Positions 42,938-50,987 of a stretch of 64,000 nucleotides of DNA are shown here, piece after piece. A model generated the notes under the pieces. It did not search any database, was not told the DNA's origin, and was given only the letters and a program-made list of their open reading frames with translations. A program made the translations under genes and the position numbers. Numbering within the stretch: the stretch's first letter is position 1; the number at the start of each line of letters is the position of its first letter. Location of the stretch: NCBI RefSeq assembly GCF_900105245.1, contig NZ_FNSZ01000001.1, forward strand, positions 6,322,001 through 6,386,000. The letters run 5' to 3'. The DNA is from Streptomyces sp. 1222.5. GTDB taxonomy: Bacteria > Actinomycetota > Actinomycetes > Streptomycetales > Streptomycetaceae.

Positions 42938-44722
42938 TCACACGGGCAGCAGGCGGGGCGCCGGCCGGTCCGGACCGGTCCGCTGGAGCTCCAGCAGCCA
43001 CACCTCGTTCTCGCCCTCGCGCAGCACCGGCCCGGGGACGTACAGGGACCGCTGCGGGCCGACCGACCAGTAGCGGCCCAGGCCGAAGCCGTTGATCCAG
43101 GCGAAGCCGCGTGTCCAGCCCGGCAGTTCGAGCCGGGCGTCCCCCGCCCCGCGGACGGTGACCGTGCCCCGGTACAGCCCCGCCGCGCCGGCACCCGCAC
43201 CGGGGACCGCCTCGGCACCCGCCTCGGGCACGGGACCGAAGGCCACCCGTCCGACCCCGTCGGCGAAGGCGTCGAGATCCAGCCCCCGCGCGCGTGTCCC
43301 GTGCAGGTACTGCCGCTCGTGCAGGACACCCCCGGTGATGCCCTTGGGCTCACCCGAGCGGGGCCCGTAGTTCACCCGGCCCAGGGACTCCACCCACAGC
43401 TCCACGCGCGCGGGGCCCGCCACCGGCTCCTGAAGCCGCGGCTCCTCCTCCGTGAGCACCCCGGCCCACTCGCCGTCGACGTACACCGTGGCGAGGTCCC
43501 GCAAGCCCCGCACGGTCAGCGGGTACGGCTGCCGCGGCCCCGGCACGTCCACCGCGTACCGGACGAGCCCCCGGGTGATCCCGAGATCCTCGAAGGAGGG
43601 CGGCACCGGCGTCACGGTCTCCGCGCCGCCCAGCGCCTCCAGTACGCCGTCCAGGCCCGCCCAGCCGGTGAGCGCGGCCTCGGCCGGGGCGCCCAGGGGA
43701 GCCGGCCGCGGCGGAGGTTCGGGCAGCGGGCCGTCGGCGTACGCGGCCAGCACCTCCCGCAAGCGCCGGAACTTCTCCGTGGGCCGGCCGTACTCGTCCA
43801 CGGGGGCGTCGTAGTCGTACGACGTCACGTCCGGCTCCAGCGGGCCCTCGTGCAGGTCCCCGCCGCGGTTGGCCCCCGCCCAGCCGCCGAAGCTCGTCCC
43901 GCCGTGCGCCATGTAGAGGTTCACCGACGCCCCGCACTCCAGGATCTCCCGCAGGGCCCCCGCGGCGTCCCCGGGGTCCCGCACCACCTGCTCACCGGCC
44001 CAGTGGTCGAACCAGCCGCACCAGAACTCCATGCACATCAGCGGGCCCGCCGGCCGGTGACGGCGCAGCGTCGCGAAGGCCTCGCGCGCGTGGGAGCCGA
44101 AGTTCACCGTGGCGAGCACACCGGGCAGCGAGCCGCCGGTCAGCATGTGGTCCTCCGGGCCGTCCGAGGTGAACAGCGGGGCCGTGACGCCCTCGGCGCG
44201 CAGCAGCGCGGCCAGCTCCGCCAGGTAGCCGGCGTCGCTGCCGTAGCTGCCGTACTCGTTCTCCACCTGCACCATCAGCACCGGGCCGCCACGGTCCACC
44301 TGCCGGGGGACGATCTCGGGCAGCAGCCGGTGGAACCAGCTCCGGACGTGCCGGAGGAAACGTTCGTCACGGGTACGCGCGCGTGCCCCGAGCTCACCCG
44401 TCACCCACGACGGCAGCCCGCCGTTCTCCCACTCGGCGCAGATGTACGGCCCCGGCCGCACGATCGCCCACAGGCCCGCCTCCCGCACCGCGTCCAGGAA
44501 CCGGCCGACCGCCCCCACGTCCCGGTGACGCCCCGGAGCCGGCTCGTGCAGGTTCCACGGCACGTACGTCTCCACGCAGTTCAGGCCCATCGCCCGCAGC
44601 ATCGCCAGCCGGTGCCGCCACTGCCCCTCGTGCACCCGGAAGTAGTGCAGCGCCCCCGACAGCAGCCGCACCGGCCGCCCGTCCAGCAGGAAGTCCGATT
44701 CCCCCACCGTGAATGCGCTCAT
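42938..44722 (-). CDS. Beta-galactosidase, glycoside hydrolase family 35
   Basis: A GH35 glycosidase of 594 residues. It releases terminal beta-galactose and has no signal peptide, so it is intracellular and must act on imported oligosaccharides. The family motif GGPVLMVQVENEYGSYG (about residues 145-161) holds the acid/base Glu, and PLMCMEFWCGWFDHW holds the nucleophile Glu. The N-terminal LLSGALHYFRVHEGQWRHRL and PWNLHEPAPG are typical. C-terminal jelly-roll domains follow. The start is ATG 44722 with GGGAG 8 bases upstream. It diverges from an AraC-type regulator that probably controls it. Confidence 0.92.
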   Translation of the reverse strand: MSAFTVGESDFLLDGRPVRLLSGALHYFRVHEGQWRHRLAMLRAMGLNCVETYVPWNLHEPAPGRHRDVGAVGRFLDAVREAGLWAIVRPGPYICAEWENGGLPSWVTGELGARARTRDERFLRHVRSWFHRLLPEIVPRQVDRGGPVLMVQVENEYGSYGSDAGYLAELAALLRAEGVTAPLFTSDGPEDHMLTGGSLPGVLATVNFGSHAREAFATLRRHRPAGPLMCMEFWCGWFDHWAGEQVVRDPGDAAGALREILECGASVNLYMAHGGTSFGGWAGANRGGDLHEGPLEPDVTSYDYDAPVDEYGRPTEKFRRLREVLAAYADGPLPEPPPRPAPLGAPAEAALTGWAGLDGVLEALGGAETVTPVPPSFEDLGITRGLVRYAVDVPGPRQPYPLTVRGLRDLATVYVDGEWAGVLTEEEPRLQEPVAGPARVELWVESLGRVNYGPRSGEPKGITGGVLHERQYLHGTRARGLDLDAFADGVGRVAFGPVPEAGAEAVPGAGAGAAGLYRGTVTVRGAGDARLELPGWTRGFAWINGFGLGRYWSVGPQRSLYVPGPVLREGENEVWLLELQRTGPDRPAPRLLPV

Positions 44723-44787
44723 GCGTCCGCTCCCGCCCCCACCTCGCCCACGCGCCCCAGCCTCGGCCCTGGCGGCGCCCGGCGCCA

Positions 44788-44820
44788 TGGACGAAGATCG
44801 GCGCTGCCTGGACAAAAATC
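44788..44820. promoter_or_regulatory. Direct repeat, likely AraC-type operator
   Basis: TGGACGAAGATC (44788-44799) and TGGACAAAAATC (44809-44820) are direct repeats spaced 21 bases start to start, two helical turns. This is a typical layout for AraC-family dimers. They sit in the 143-base divergent gap between the GH35 gene and the AraC-type gene. Confidence 0.6.
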
Positions 44821-44865
44821 CGCCGGGACGGAGATCCACCGCCCCCGACGCCGGGAGGAGCAGCG

Positions 44866-45762
44866 ATGTACCAGACCTGGATGCGGTTCTTCAGCCCCGG
44901 CCCCGCCCACCACCGGCTCGGACTGGTCTGCCTCGGCGTCGGCCTCCAGCACGGCCCGCTGCCCACCGTCGGCCCACGCACCCTCGACCACCACGTGGCC
45001 GTCGTGATCAGCGCCGGCGGCGGCTGGTACCGGGGCGCCGACGGCCGCCGCACCACCGTCGCCGCGCCCGCCCTGCTCTGGCTCACCCCGGGCGTGCCCC
45101 ACCACTACGCCCCCGATCCGGACACCGGCTGGGACGAGGGCTTCGTCGACTTCGCCGGACCCGCCACCCCCACGTACACCGAACTGGGCTACATCGAGCC
45201 CGAGCGGCCCGTCGTCCCGCTCTCCGACGCCTCCGGGCCCCGCCGGGTCGTCGCCCGCATCGCCCGCGCCGCCCGGCGCGGCAATCCCCTGCTGGAGGTG
45301 GAGACCGGCGCGGCCGTGCACGAGCTGCTCGTCGCCCTGCGCCGCGCCCGCGCGGACCTCGCCCCCGACGGCGACCAGGTACTGGAGGCGCTGGCCCGCG
45401 ACGCCTGCATGCCCCTCAGCGTCGCCGGCCACGCCGCCCGGCACGGCATGACCACCGCCGAACTGCGCGGCGCGGTCCGCCGGGCCGCCGGATGCAGCCC
45501 CAAGGACTACCTCCTCGGCATCCGCCTCGGACGCGCCAAGGAACTCCTCGCCGCCACCGAACTCCCCGTCGCCGCCGTCGCCCGCCGCGTGGGCTACGAC
45601 GACCCCGCCTACTTCTCCCGGCTGTTCACCCGCCGCGTCGGCCTCGCCCCCGTCCGCTTCCGCGCCCAGCAGGGCCGCAGCGTCCCCGGCGGCTGGAGCG
45701 ACCGCGTCCCCGACCCCGGCGATCCCCCGATGATCCACTCTCCGGACACTCCCCGGGGGTGA
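44866..45762 (+). CDS. AraC-family transcriptional regulator
   Basis: A 298-residue AraC-type activator. The N-terminal cupin sugar-sensing domain (about 10-150) contains LTPGVPHHYAPDPDTGWDEGFVDFAG. The C-terminal double helix-turn-helix is at about 195-285, with CSPKDYLLGIRLGRAKELLAATELPVAAVARRVGYDDPAYFSRLFTRRVGLAPVRFR. It likely senses a galactoside and activates the divergent GH35 gene; the effector is inferred. The ATG at 44866 has a strong GGGAGGAG site. A pair of 12-nt direct repeats in the shared promoter region is the probable binding site. Confidence 0.9.
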   Translation: MYQTWMRFFSPGPAHHRLGLVCLGVGLQHGPLPTVGPRTLDHHVAVVISAGGGWYRGADGRRTTVAAPALLWLTPGVPHHYAPDPDTGWDEGFVDFAGPATPTYTELGYIEPERPVVPLSDASGPRRVVARIARAARRGNPLLEVETGAAVHELLVALRRARADLAPDGDQVLEALARDACMPLSVAGHAARHGMTTAELRGAVRRAAGCSPKDYLLGIRLGRAKELLAATELPVAAVARRVGYDDPAYFSRLFTRRVGLAPVRFRAQQGRSVPGGWSDRVPDPGDPPMIHSPDTPRG

Positions 45763-45789
45763 TCCGGCGACCGCATAGGGTGGACGCCC

Positions 45790-46122
45790 ATGACCACCAG
45801 CAACACCGGCACCGGTGACGTGGACCCCGAGGTCCGCCAGGAACTGGCACGGCTGCGCGACAGCATCGACAACATCGACGCGGCCGTCGTCCACATGCTC
45901 GCCGAGCGTTTCAAGGCCACCCAGCAGGTCGGCAGGCTCAAGGCCGTGCACCAGCTGCCGCCCGCCGACCCGGCGCGCGAGGCCCGGCAGATCGAGCGGC
46001 TCCGCCGCCTCGCCGAGAACGCCAAACTCGACCCCGCGTTCGCCGAGAAGTTCCTGAACTTCATCATCGCCGAGGTGATCCGCCACCACGAGCGCATCGC
46101 CGAGGACACCCACGGCCGCTGA
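45790..46122 (+). CDS. Chorismate mutase (AroQ type)
   Basis: A 110-residue all-helical chorismate mutase that rearranges chorismate to prephenate for phenylalanine and tyrosine. The AroQ pattern is visible: ELARLRDSIDNIDAAVVHMLAERFKATQQVGRLKAVHQLPPADPARE, with the Arg and Lys active-site residues (R in LARLRDSID, K in VGRLKA), then FAEKFLNFIIAEVIRHHE. There is no signal peptide, so it is the cytosolic biosynthetic type. It competes with TrpE for chorismate. The ATG at 45790 lies 27 bases after the AraC gene. Confidence 0.92.
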   Translation: MTTSNTGTGDVDPEVRQELARLRDSIDNIDAAVVHMLAERFKATQQVGRLKAVHQLPPADPAREARQIERLRRLAENAKLDPAFAEKFLNFIIAEVIRHHERIAEDTHGR

Positions 46123-46205
46123 TCCACGAGGGGCACGGGCCGGACAAAAGCCGTGTAACGGCCCACCCCTGTGCGACGCCGGTCCCATCAGGCAGCATGG
46201 CCTGC

Positions 46206-48812
46206 ATGTCCGTACTCACGCGCGATGAGGCGCAGCTCCGAGCACAGTTCCTCGACGTCCACCGCTACACCGTCGAACTGGATCTCACCACCGGTGAGGA
46301 CACCTTCGGCTCCCGCACCGTGATCCGCTTCACCACGCGGTCCGACGGGGACACGTTCGTCGAGCTCAAGCCCGCCGAGCTGCGCGACGTCACGCTGGAC
46401 GGGCAGCCCCTCGACCCGGACTCGCTGCACGACGGACGGCTGCCGCTGACCGGCCTCACCGCGGGCGCGCACGAACTGCGCGTCGACGCGGTCATGCGCT
46501 ACTCCCGCACCGGCGAGGGCATGCACCGCTTCACCGACCCCAGCGACGGTGAGACGTACGTCTACACACAGATGTTCATGGACGACGTCCAGCGGGTCTT
46601 CGCCGCCTTCGACCAGCCCGACCTGAAGGCCGTCTTCGAGGTCGCCGTGCAGGCACCCGAGGGCTGGACCGTGCTCGCCAACGGCGTCACCGAGCAGCGC
46701 GCCGACGGCGTCTGGCAGGCCGCGCCCACCCCGACGATCTCCACCTACCTCGTCGCCGTCGCCGCCGGCCCCTGGCACTCGGTCCACTCCGAGCACCGCG
46801 GACTGCCCTTCGGCCTCCACTGCCGCCGCTCCCTCGCACCGCACCTCGACGCCGACGCCGACGAAATCCTCGACGTCACGCGCGCGTGCTTCGACCGCTA
46901 CCACGAGAAGTTCGAGGAGCCCTACCCCTTCGACTCCTACGACCAGGCGTTCGTCCCCGAGTTCAACGCCGGCGCCATGGAGAACCCGGGACTGGTCACC
47001 TTCCGCGACGACTTCGTCTACCGCTCGGCCGTCACCGACACCGAGCGGCAGACCCGCGCCATGGTCATCGCCCACGAGATGGCCCACATGTGGTTCGGCG
47101 ATCTCGTCACCCTCAAGTGGTGGGACGACATCTGGCTGAACGAGTCCTTCGCCGAGTACATGGGCTACCAGACCACCGCCGAGGCCACCCGGTTCACCGG
47201 CCCCTGGACCGAGTTCGGCGTCACCCGCAAGCCCTGGGGCTACGACGCCGACCAGCGGCCCACCACCCACCCGGTGGCCCCCGAGGCCGTCGACGACACC
47301 GCCTCCGCGCTTCTCAACTTCGACGGCATCTCCTACGCCAAGGGCGCCTCCGCGCTGCGCCAGCTCGCCGCCTGGCTCGGCGAGAAGGACTTCCTCGCCG
47401 GCATCAACACCCACTTCGCCCGGCACAAGTTCGGCAACGCCACCCTCGCCGACTTCATCGACTCCCTCGCCTCGGCCACCGACCGCGACGTCCACGCCTG
47501 GGCCGACAGCTGGCTGCGCACCACCGGCGTCGACACGCTCACACCCGTCATCGCCGCCGCCGACGGCACCTGCACGCTGGCCGTCGACCGTGCCGGCAGC
47601 CGCCCGCACCGCCTCACCGCCGGCCTCTACGACCACGACCTCGCCGACGAGGGCCGGCTCGTGCTCCGCGAACGCCTGGACCTCGACGTCCCCCAGGCCG
47701 CCCCGCAGCCCATCGGCAAGCGTCCCGCGCTGCTCCTGCTCAACGACGGCGACCTCACCTACGCCAAGGTCCGCTTCGACGACCATTCCTTCGACGCGCT
47801 GCGCACCGGGCTGTCCGGGCTGCCCGACCCGCTCACCCGCGCGATCGCCTGGAACGCCCTGCGCGACGCGGTACGCGACGGCGAGCTCCCGCCCGCCGCC
47901 TACCTGGAGACGGCCCGCGCCCATCTCCCGCACGAGACCGATCTGGCCCTCGTCCAGGGCGTCCTCGTCTTCGCCTCCGGGCAGATCGCCGACCAGTACC
48001 TGGCACCCGAGGACCGCCCGGCCGCGCTGGCCACGCTCACCTCCCTCTGCCGCGACCTGCTGCGGCGCACCGAGGACGGCGACAACCCCGGTCTGCGCCT
48101 GATCGCCGTACGGCACCTGATCGACGTGGCCGCCCACCCCGACACCATCGCCGCCTGGCTCGCCGACGGCACGGTGCCGGGCGGACCGGAACTCGACCCC
48201 GACCTGCGCTGGCGCGTCCTCGCCCGGCTCGCCGTGCTCGGCGCCACCGACGAGGCGGCCATCGCCGCCGAACTGGACCGCGACCCGAGCGCCACCGGCC
48301 AGGAGGGCGCCGCCCGCTGCCGCGCCGCCCTGCCCGACCCGGAGGCCAAGCGCGCCGCCTGGGAGGCGATGTTCACCGGCGACGATCTGTCCAACTACCT
48401 GTTCACGGCCACCGCCCAGGGCTTCTGGAAGCCCGAACAGGCCGAGCTGGTACGGGAGTACGTGCCGCGCTTCTACGAGGCCGCGGTCCCCGTCGCCGCC
48501 CGCCGCGGCCCCGCCATCGCCGTCGCCGCCGGCCGCTTCGCCTTCCCGGCCCACGCCGTCGACGCCGAGCATGTCCGCCTGGGCGAGGCCTGCCTGCTCG
48601 ACGCCGGCCTCACCCCGGCCCTGCGCCGCACCCTCGCCGACCGCCTCGACGACCTGTCCCGCGCCCTCCGGGTGCGCGACGGACGGGGCCCGGGCGACGA
48701 GGGGGCCGAGACCCCGGCGACGGCCGGCACCCCCGAGAAGCGCGAGAAGGCCAAGAAGAGCGACAAGGGCAAGAAGGGGAAGGGCGAGGGGAAGACGGAC
48801 CAGGAGGCGTGA
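46206..48812 (+). CDS. pepN: Aminopeptidase N (M1 family)
   Basis: A zinc aminopeptidase of 868 residues that removes N-terminal amino acids from peptides in the cytosol. The substrate-binding motif G256-A-M-E-N260 and the zinc site H290-E-M-A-H294 with Glu313 (WLNESFAEY) are complete. The C-terminal ERAP1-like helical domain follows, and the protein ends in a Lys/Glu/Gly-rich tail of about 30 residues (KAKKSDKGKKGKGEGK), unusual but probably disordered. The start is taken at ATG 46206 (MSVLTRDEAQ); ATG 46197 would add three residues. Confidence 0.95.
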   Translation: MSVLTRDEAQLRAQFLDVHRYTVELDLTTGEDTFGSRTVIRFTTRSDGDTFVELKPAELRDVTLDGQPLDPDSLHDGRLPLTGLTAGAHELRVDAVMRYSRTGEGMHRFTDPSDGETYVYTQMFMDDVQRVFAAFDQPDLKAVFEVAVQAPEGWTVLANGVTEQRADGVWQAAPTPTISTYLVAVAAGPWHSVHSEHRGLPFGLHCRRSLAPHLDADADEILDVTRACFDRYHEKFEEPYPFDSYDQAFVPEFNAGAMENPGLVTFRDDFVYRSAVTDTERQTRAMVIAHEMAHMWFGDLVTLKWWDDIWLNESFAEYMGYQTTAEATRFTGPWTEFGVTRKPWGYDADQRPTTHPVAPEAVDDTASALLNFDGISYAKGASALRQLAAWLGEKDFLAGINTHFARHKFGNATLADFIDSLASATDRDVHAWADSWLRTTGVDTLTPVIAAADGTCTLAVDRAGSRPHRLTAGLYDHDLADEGRLVLRERLDLDVPQAAPQPIGKRPALLLLNDGDLTYAKVRFDDHSFDALRTGLSGLPDPLTRAIAWNALRDAVRDGELPPAAYLETARAHLPHETDLALVQGVLVFASGQIADQYLAPEDRPAALATLTSLCRDLLRRTEDGDNPGLRLIAVRHLIDVAAHPDTIAAWLADGTVPGGPELDPDLRWRVLARLAVLGATDEAAIAAELDRDPSATGQEGAARCRAALPDPEAKRAAWEAMFTGDDLSNYLFTATAQGFWKPEQAELVREYVPRFYEAAVPVAARRGPAIAVAAGRFAFPAHAVDAEHVRLGEACLLDAGLTPALRRTLADRLDDLSRALRVRDGRGPGDEGAETPATAGTPEKREKAKKSDKGKKGKGEGKTDQEA

Positions 48813-48854
48813 CGGCAAGGCGGCGGGCGCGGCCGCTCCCGGCCCGCCCGCGGC

Positions 48855-49439
48855 TCACAGCCGCGCCCCCTCACCCGGCCCGCCCGCGGCCTCGGCTCCG
48901 GCGGGCCGCAGAACCGCCCGCCGTACGCCCGCCCCGCGCGGGCCCGGGCGACGGCCGGCCGGATCCGGCCGCGCCGCCGGAACGGCGTCCAGGGTGAACC
49001 CGAGCCGCCGCAGGAAGCGTTCACCGGGGGCCCAGCCGGGCGGCACCGTGGCCGTCACCACCGTGCCGCCCCCCGCCCGGGCCAGCAGGGAAGCGGCCAG
49101 CGCCCGGCCGAGGCCGCGCCCCCGCGCCCACGGCGCCAGCAGGAACAGGCCCACCGCCACGGCACCCGGCTCCGGATGGTTCCGCACGGCGTCCACCACG
49201 CCCGCGACCACCCCGTCCCGCTCCAGCACCAGCAGCACCTTGTCCTCGGGGTCCGCGCCCTCCGGCAGCGCGTAGAACAGGCTCTGCACGTCACCCGGCC
49301 CCGACGGCAGCCCCGTCGCCGCCACGAACCAGTCCTCGCACTCGTCGAACAGCGTGAGCAGCGGCCCCTCGTCCGCCGGGCCGAGTTCGCGCACCAGCAC
49401 CCGCTCACCGGGCACGTCGATCATCCACGCGTCAACCAT
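48855..49439 (-). CDS. GNAT family N-acetyltransferase
   Basis: A 194-residue GCN5-related acetyltransferase. The acetyl-CoA binding motif is WARGRGLGRALAASLLARAG (R/Q-G-x-G-x-A), preceded by the beta strand VGLFLLAPW. The N-terminal half reads RVLVRELGPADEGPLLTLFDECEDWF. The acceptor is unknown. The C-terminus is Pro/Arg/Gly-rich and possibly disordered. The start is ATG 49439 (MVDAWMIDV) with an alternative at 49424. It is convergent with pepN and divergent from the siderophore-type decarboxylase gene. Confidence 0.88.
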   Translation of the reverse strand: MVDAWMIDVPGERVLVRELGPADEGPLLTLFDECEDWFVAATGLPSGPGDVQSLFYALPEGADPEDKVLLVLERDGVVAGVVDAVRNHPEPGAVAVGLFLLAPWARGRGLGRALAASLLARAGGGTVVTATVPPGWAPGERFLRRLGFTLDAVPAARPDPAGRRPGPRGAGVRRAVLRPAGAEAAGGPGEGARL

Positions 49440-49491
49440 CCGACCGACGTTAGCGCGTGGGACCACCTCCCCACACGTTTTCCTCGCACGG

Positions 49492-49513
49492 CAGTACCCA
49501 CTTTCGGGTACTG
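49492..49513. promoter_or_regulatory. Inverted repeat in the divergent GNAT/decarboxylase region
   Basis: CAGTACCC-acttt(c)-GGGTACTG is a perfect 8-bp inverted repeat with a 6-nt spacer, about 113 bases before the decarboxylase start and 53 bases before the GNAT start. It could be an operator; it does not match the iron box. A second imperfect GTAC-centred repeat lies at about 49545-49580. Confidence 0.4.
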
Positions 49514-49625
49514 ATCCCCGGGCTTTCGGGACGCGGGGCACCCTTCCCGTACAAGCTGGAAACCGCGTACGGAAAGGTCCGTGCCGAAGCCTCCGCACCC
49601 CGTTCCCGCGCCCCGGAGGAAACCC

Positions 49626-50987
49626 ATGAGCACGCCGCCGCCCCTCGCCTCGGGACCCGACGGCCCCGACGCCCTGCGGCCGCTCCTCGACACCGTCCTC
49701 GACGCGCTCGCGGCCGGCGGCCGGGCGCGCGGCGGACCACTGCCCGCCGGCGGACCGGAGGCCGTCGCCGCCCGCCTCGCCGACACCCTCGGGGACGTCC
49801 TCCCGGACGACGGCGACCCCGACGCCCTGCGCGCCCTCGTGCACGCGCTCGCCGCGGGCGCCGCCGACCCCGCCGACCCGCTGTGCGCCGCCCACCTGCA
49901 CTGCCCGCCGCTGGCCGTGGCCACCGCCGCCGACCTCGCCGTGAGTGCCCTGAACCCCTCCCTTGACTCCTGGGACCAGGCCCCGGCCGCCTCCGCCCTG
50001 GAAGCCGCGGTCACCCGCGCCCTCGCCCACACCGCAGGCCTCGCCGACGCCCTCGTCACCACCGGCGGCACCGAGTCCAACCAGCTCGCCCTGCTCCTCG
50101 CCCGCGAGGCGCACGGCAGCGGCCTGCGACTGGTCTGCGGAGCGGGCGCCCACCACTCGCTGCCGCGCGCCGCCTGGCTGCTCGGCCTGCCCGACCCGGT
50201 CGTCGTCCCGACGCCGAACGGCATCCTCGACCCGGCCGCGCTGCACCACGTCCTCACCGGCCTCACCGGGCCCCTCCTGGTCGCCGCCACCGCCGGCACC
50301 ACCGACGCCGGCCTCATCGACCCGCTCCCCGAGATCGCCGGGCTGTGCACCGCCCACGGTGCCCGCCTGCACGTCGACGCCGCCTACGGCGGAGGCCTCC
50401 TCTTCAGCGACCGGCACCGCGACAAGCTCGCCGGACTCGAAGCCGCCCACACCGTCACCCTCGACCTGCACAAACTCGGCTGGCAGCCGGTCGCCGCCGG
50501 CCTCCTCGCCGCGGCCCGCCCCCGCGAACTCGCCGCCCTCCACCAGCGCGCCGACTACCTCAACGCCGACGACGACACCGAGGCCGGATACCCCGACCTG
50601 CTCGACCGCTCACTGCGCACCACCCGTCGCCCCGACATCCTCAAGATCGCCGTCACCCTGAAGACCCTGGGCCGCAGCGGACTGGGTGCCCTGGTCGACC
50701 AGGTGTGCGCCCGTGCCCGCGAGTTCGCGGCCCTCGTCCACACGCACCCCGGCTTCGAGCTGTACGGCCGGCCCGTGATCAGCACGGTCCTGTTCCGGCC
50801 CGCCGGCGCCGACGACGACACCGTGGCCGCCGTACGCCGCGGGCTGCTGGAGGAGGGCAGGGCGGTCCTCGGCCGTGCCCGCCTCGGCGGCCGCCTCTGG
50901 CTGAAGGCCACCCTCCTCAACCCCCACACCGGGCCGGACGAACTGGCCCAGCTCCTCGAACTCGCAGAAAGAACAACCACCGGATGA
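49626..50987 (+). CDS. PLP-dependent group II decarboxylase (DesA-like)
   Basis: A group II amino acid decarboxylase of 453 residues. It has TTGGTESNQLALLLAR, the PLP Asp region H249-V-D-A-A-Y-G-G-G, and the PLP lysine K283 in TLDLHKLGWQPV. DesA of the desferrioxamine pathway, which makes cadaverine from lysine, is a related enzyme, and the neighbouring amine N-hydroxylase supports a diamine for a hydroxamate siderophore. The substrate could also be ornithine or diaminobutyrate. The ATG at 49626 has a GGAGGAAACCC site. It overlaps the next gene by ATGA. Confidence 0.85.
   Translation: MSTPPPLASGPDGPDALRPLLDTVLDALAAGGRARGGPLPAGGPEAVAARLADTLGDVLPDDGDPDALRALVHALAAGAADPADPLCAAHLHCPPLAVATAADLAVSALNPSLDSWDQAPAASALEAAVTRALAHTAGLADALVTTGGTESNQLALLLAREAHGSGLRLVCGAGAHHSLPRAAWLLGLPDPVVVPTPNGILDPAALHHVLTGLTGPLLVAATAGTTDAGLIDPLPEIAGLCTAHGARLHVDAAYGGGLLFSDRHRDKLAGLEAAHTVTLDLHKLGWQPVAAGLLAAARPRELAALHQRADYLNADDDTEAGYPDLLDRSLRTTRRPDILKIAVTLKTLGRSGLGALVDQVCARAREFAALVHTHPGFELYGRPVISTVLFRPAGADDDTVAAVRRGLLEEGRAVLGRARLGGRLWLKATLLNPHTGPDELAQLLELAERTTTG

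Noticed and set aside
49440..49625. Iron box before the siderophore-type decarboxylase
   Set aside because: The best candidate (TTAGCGCGTGGGACCACCT) matches only about 7 of 19 consensus positions.
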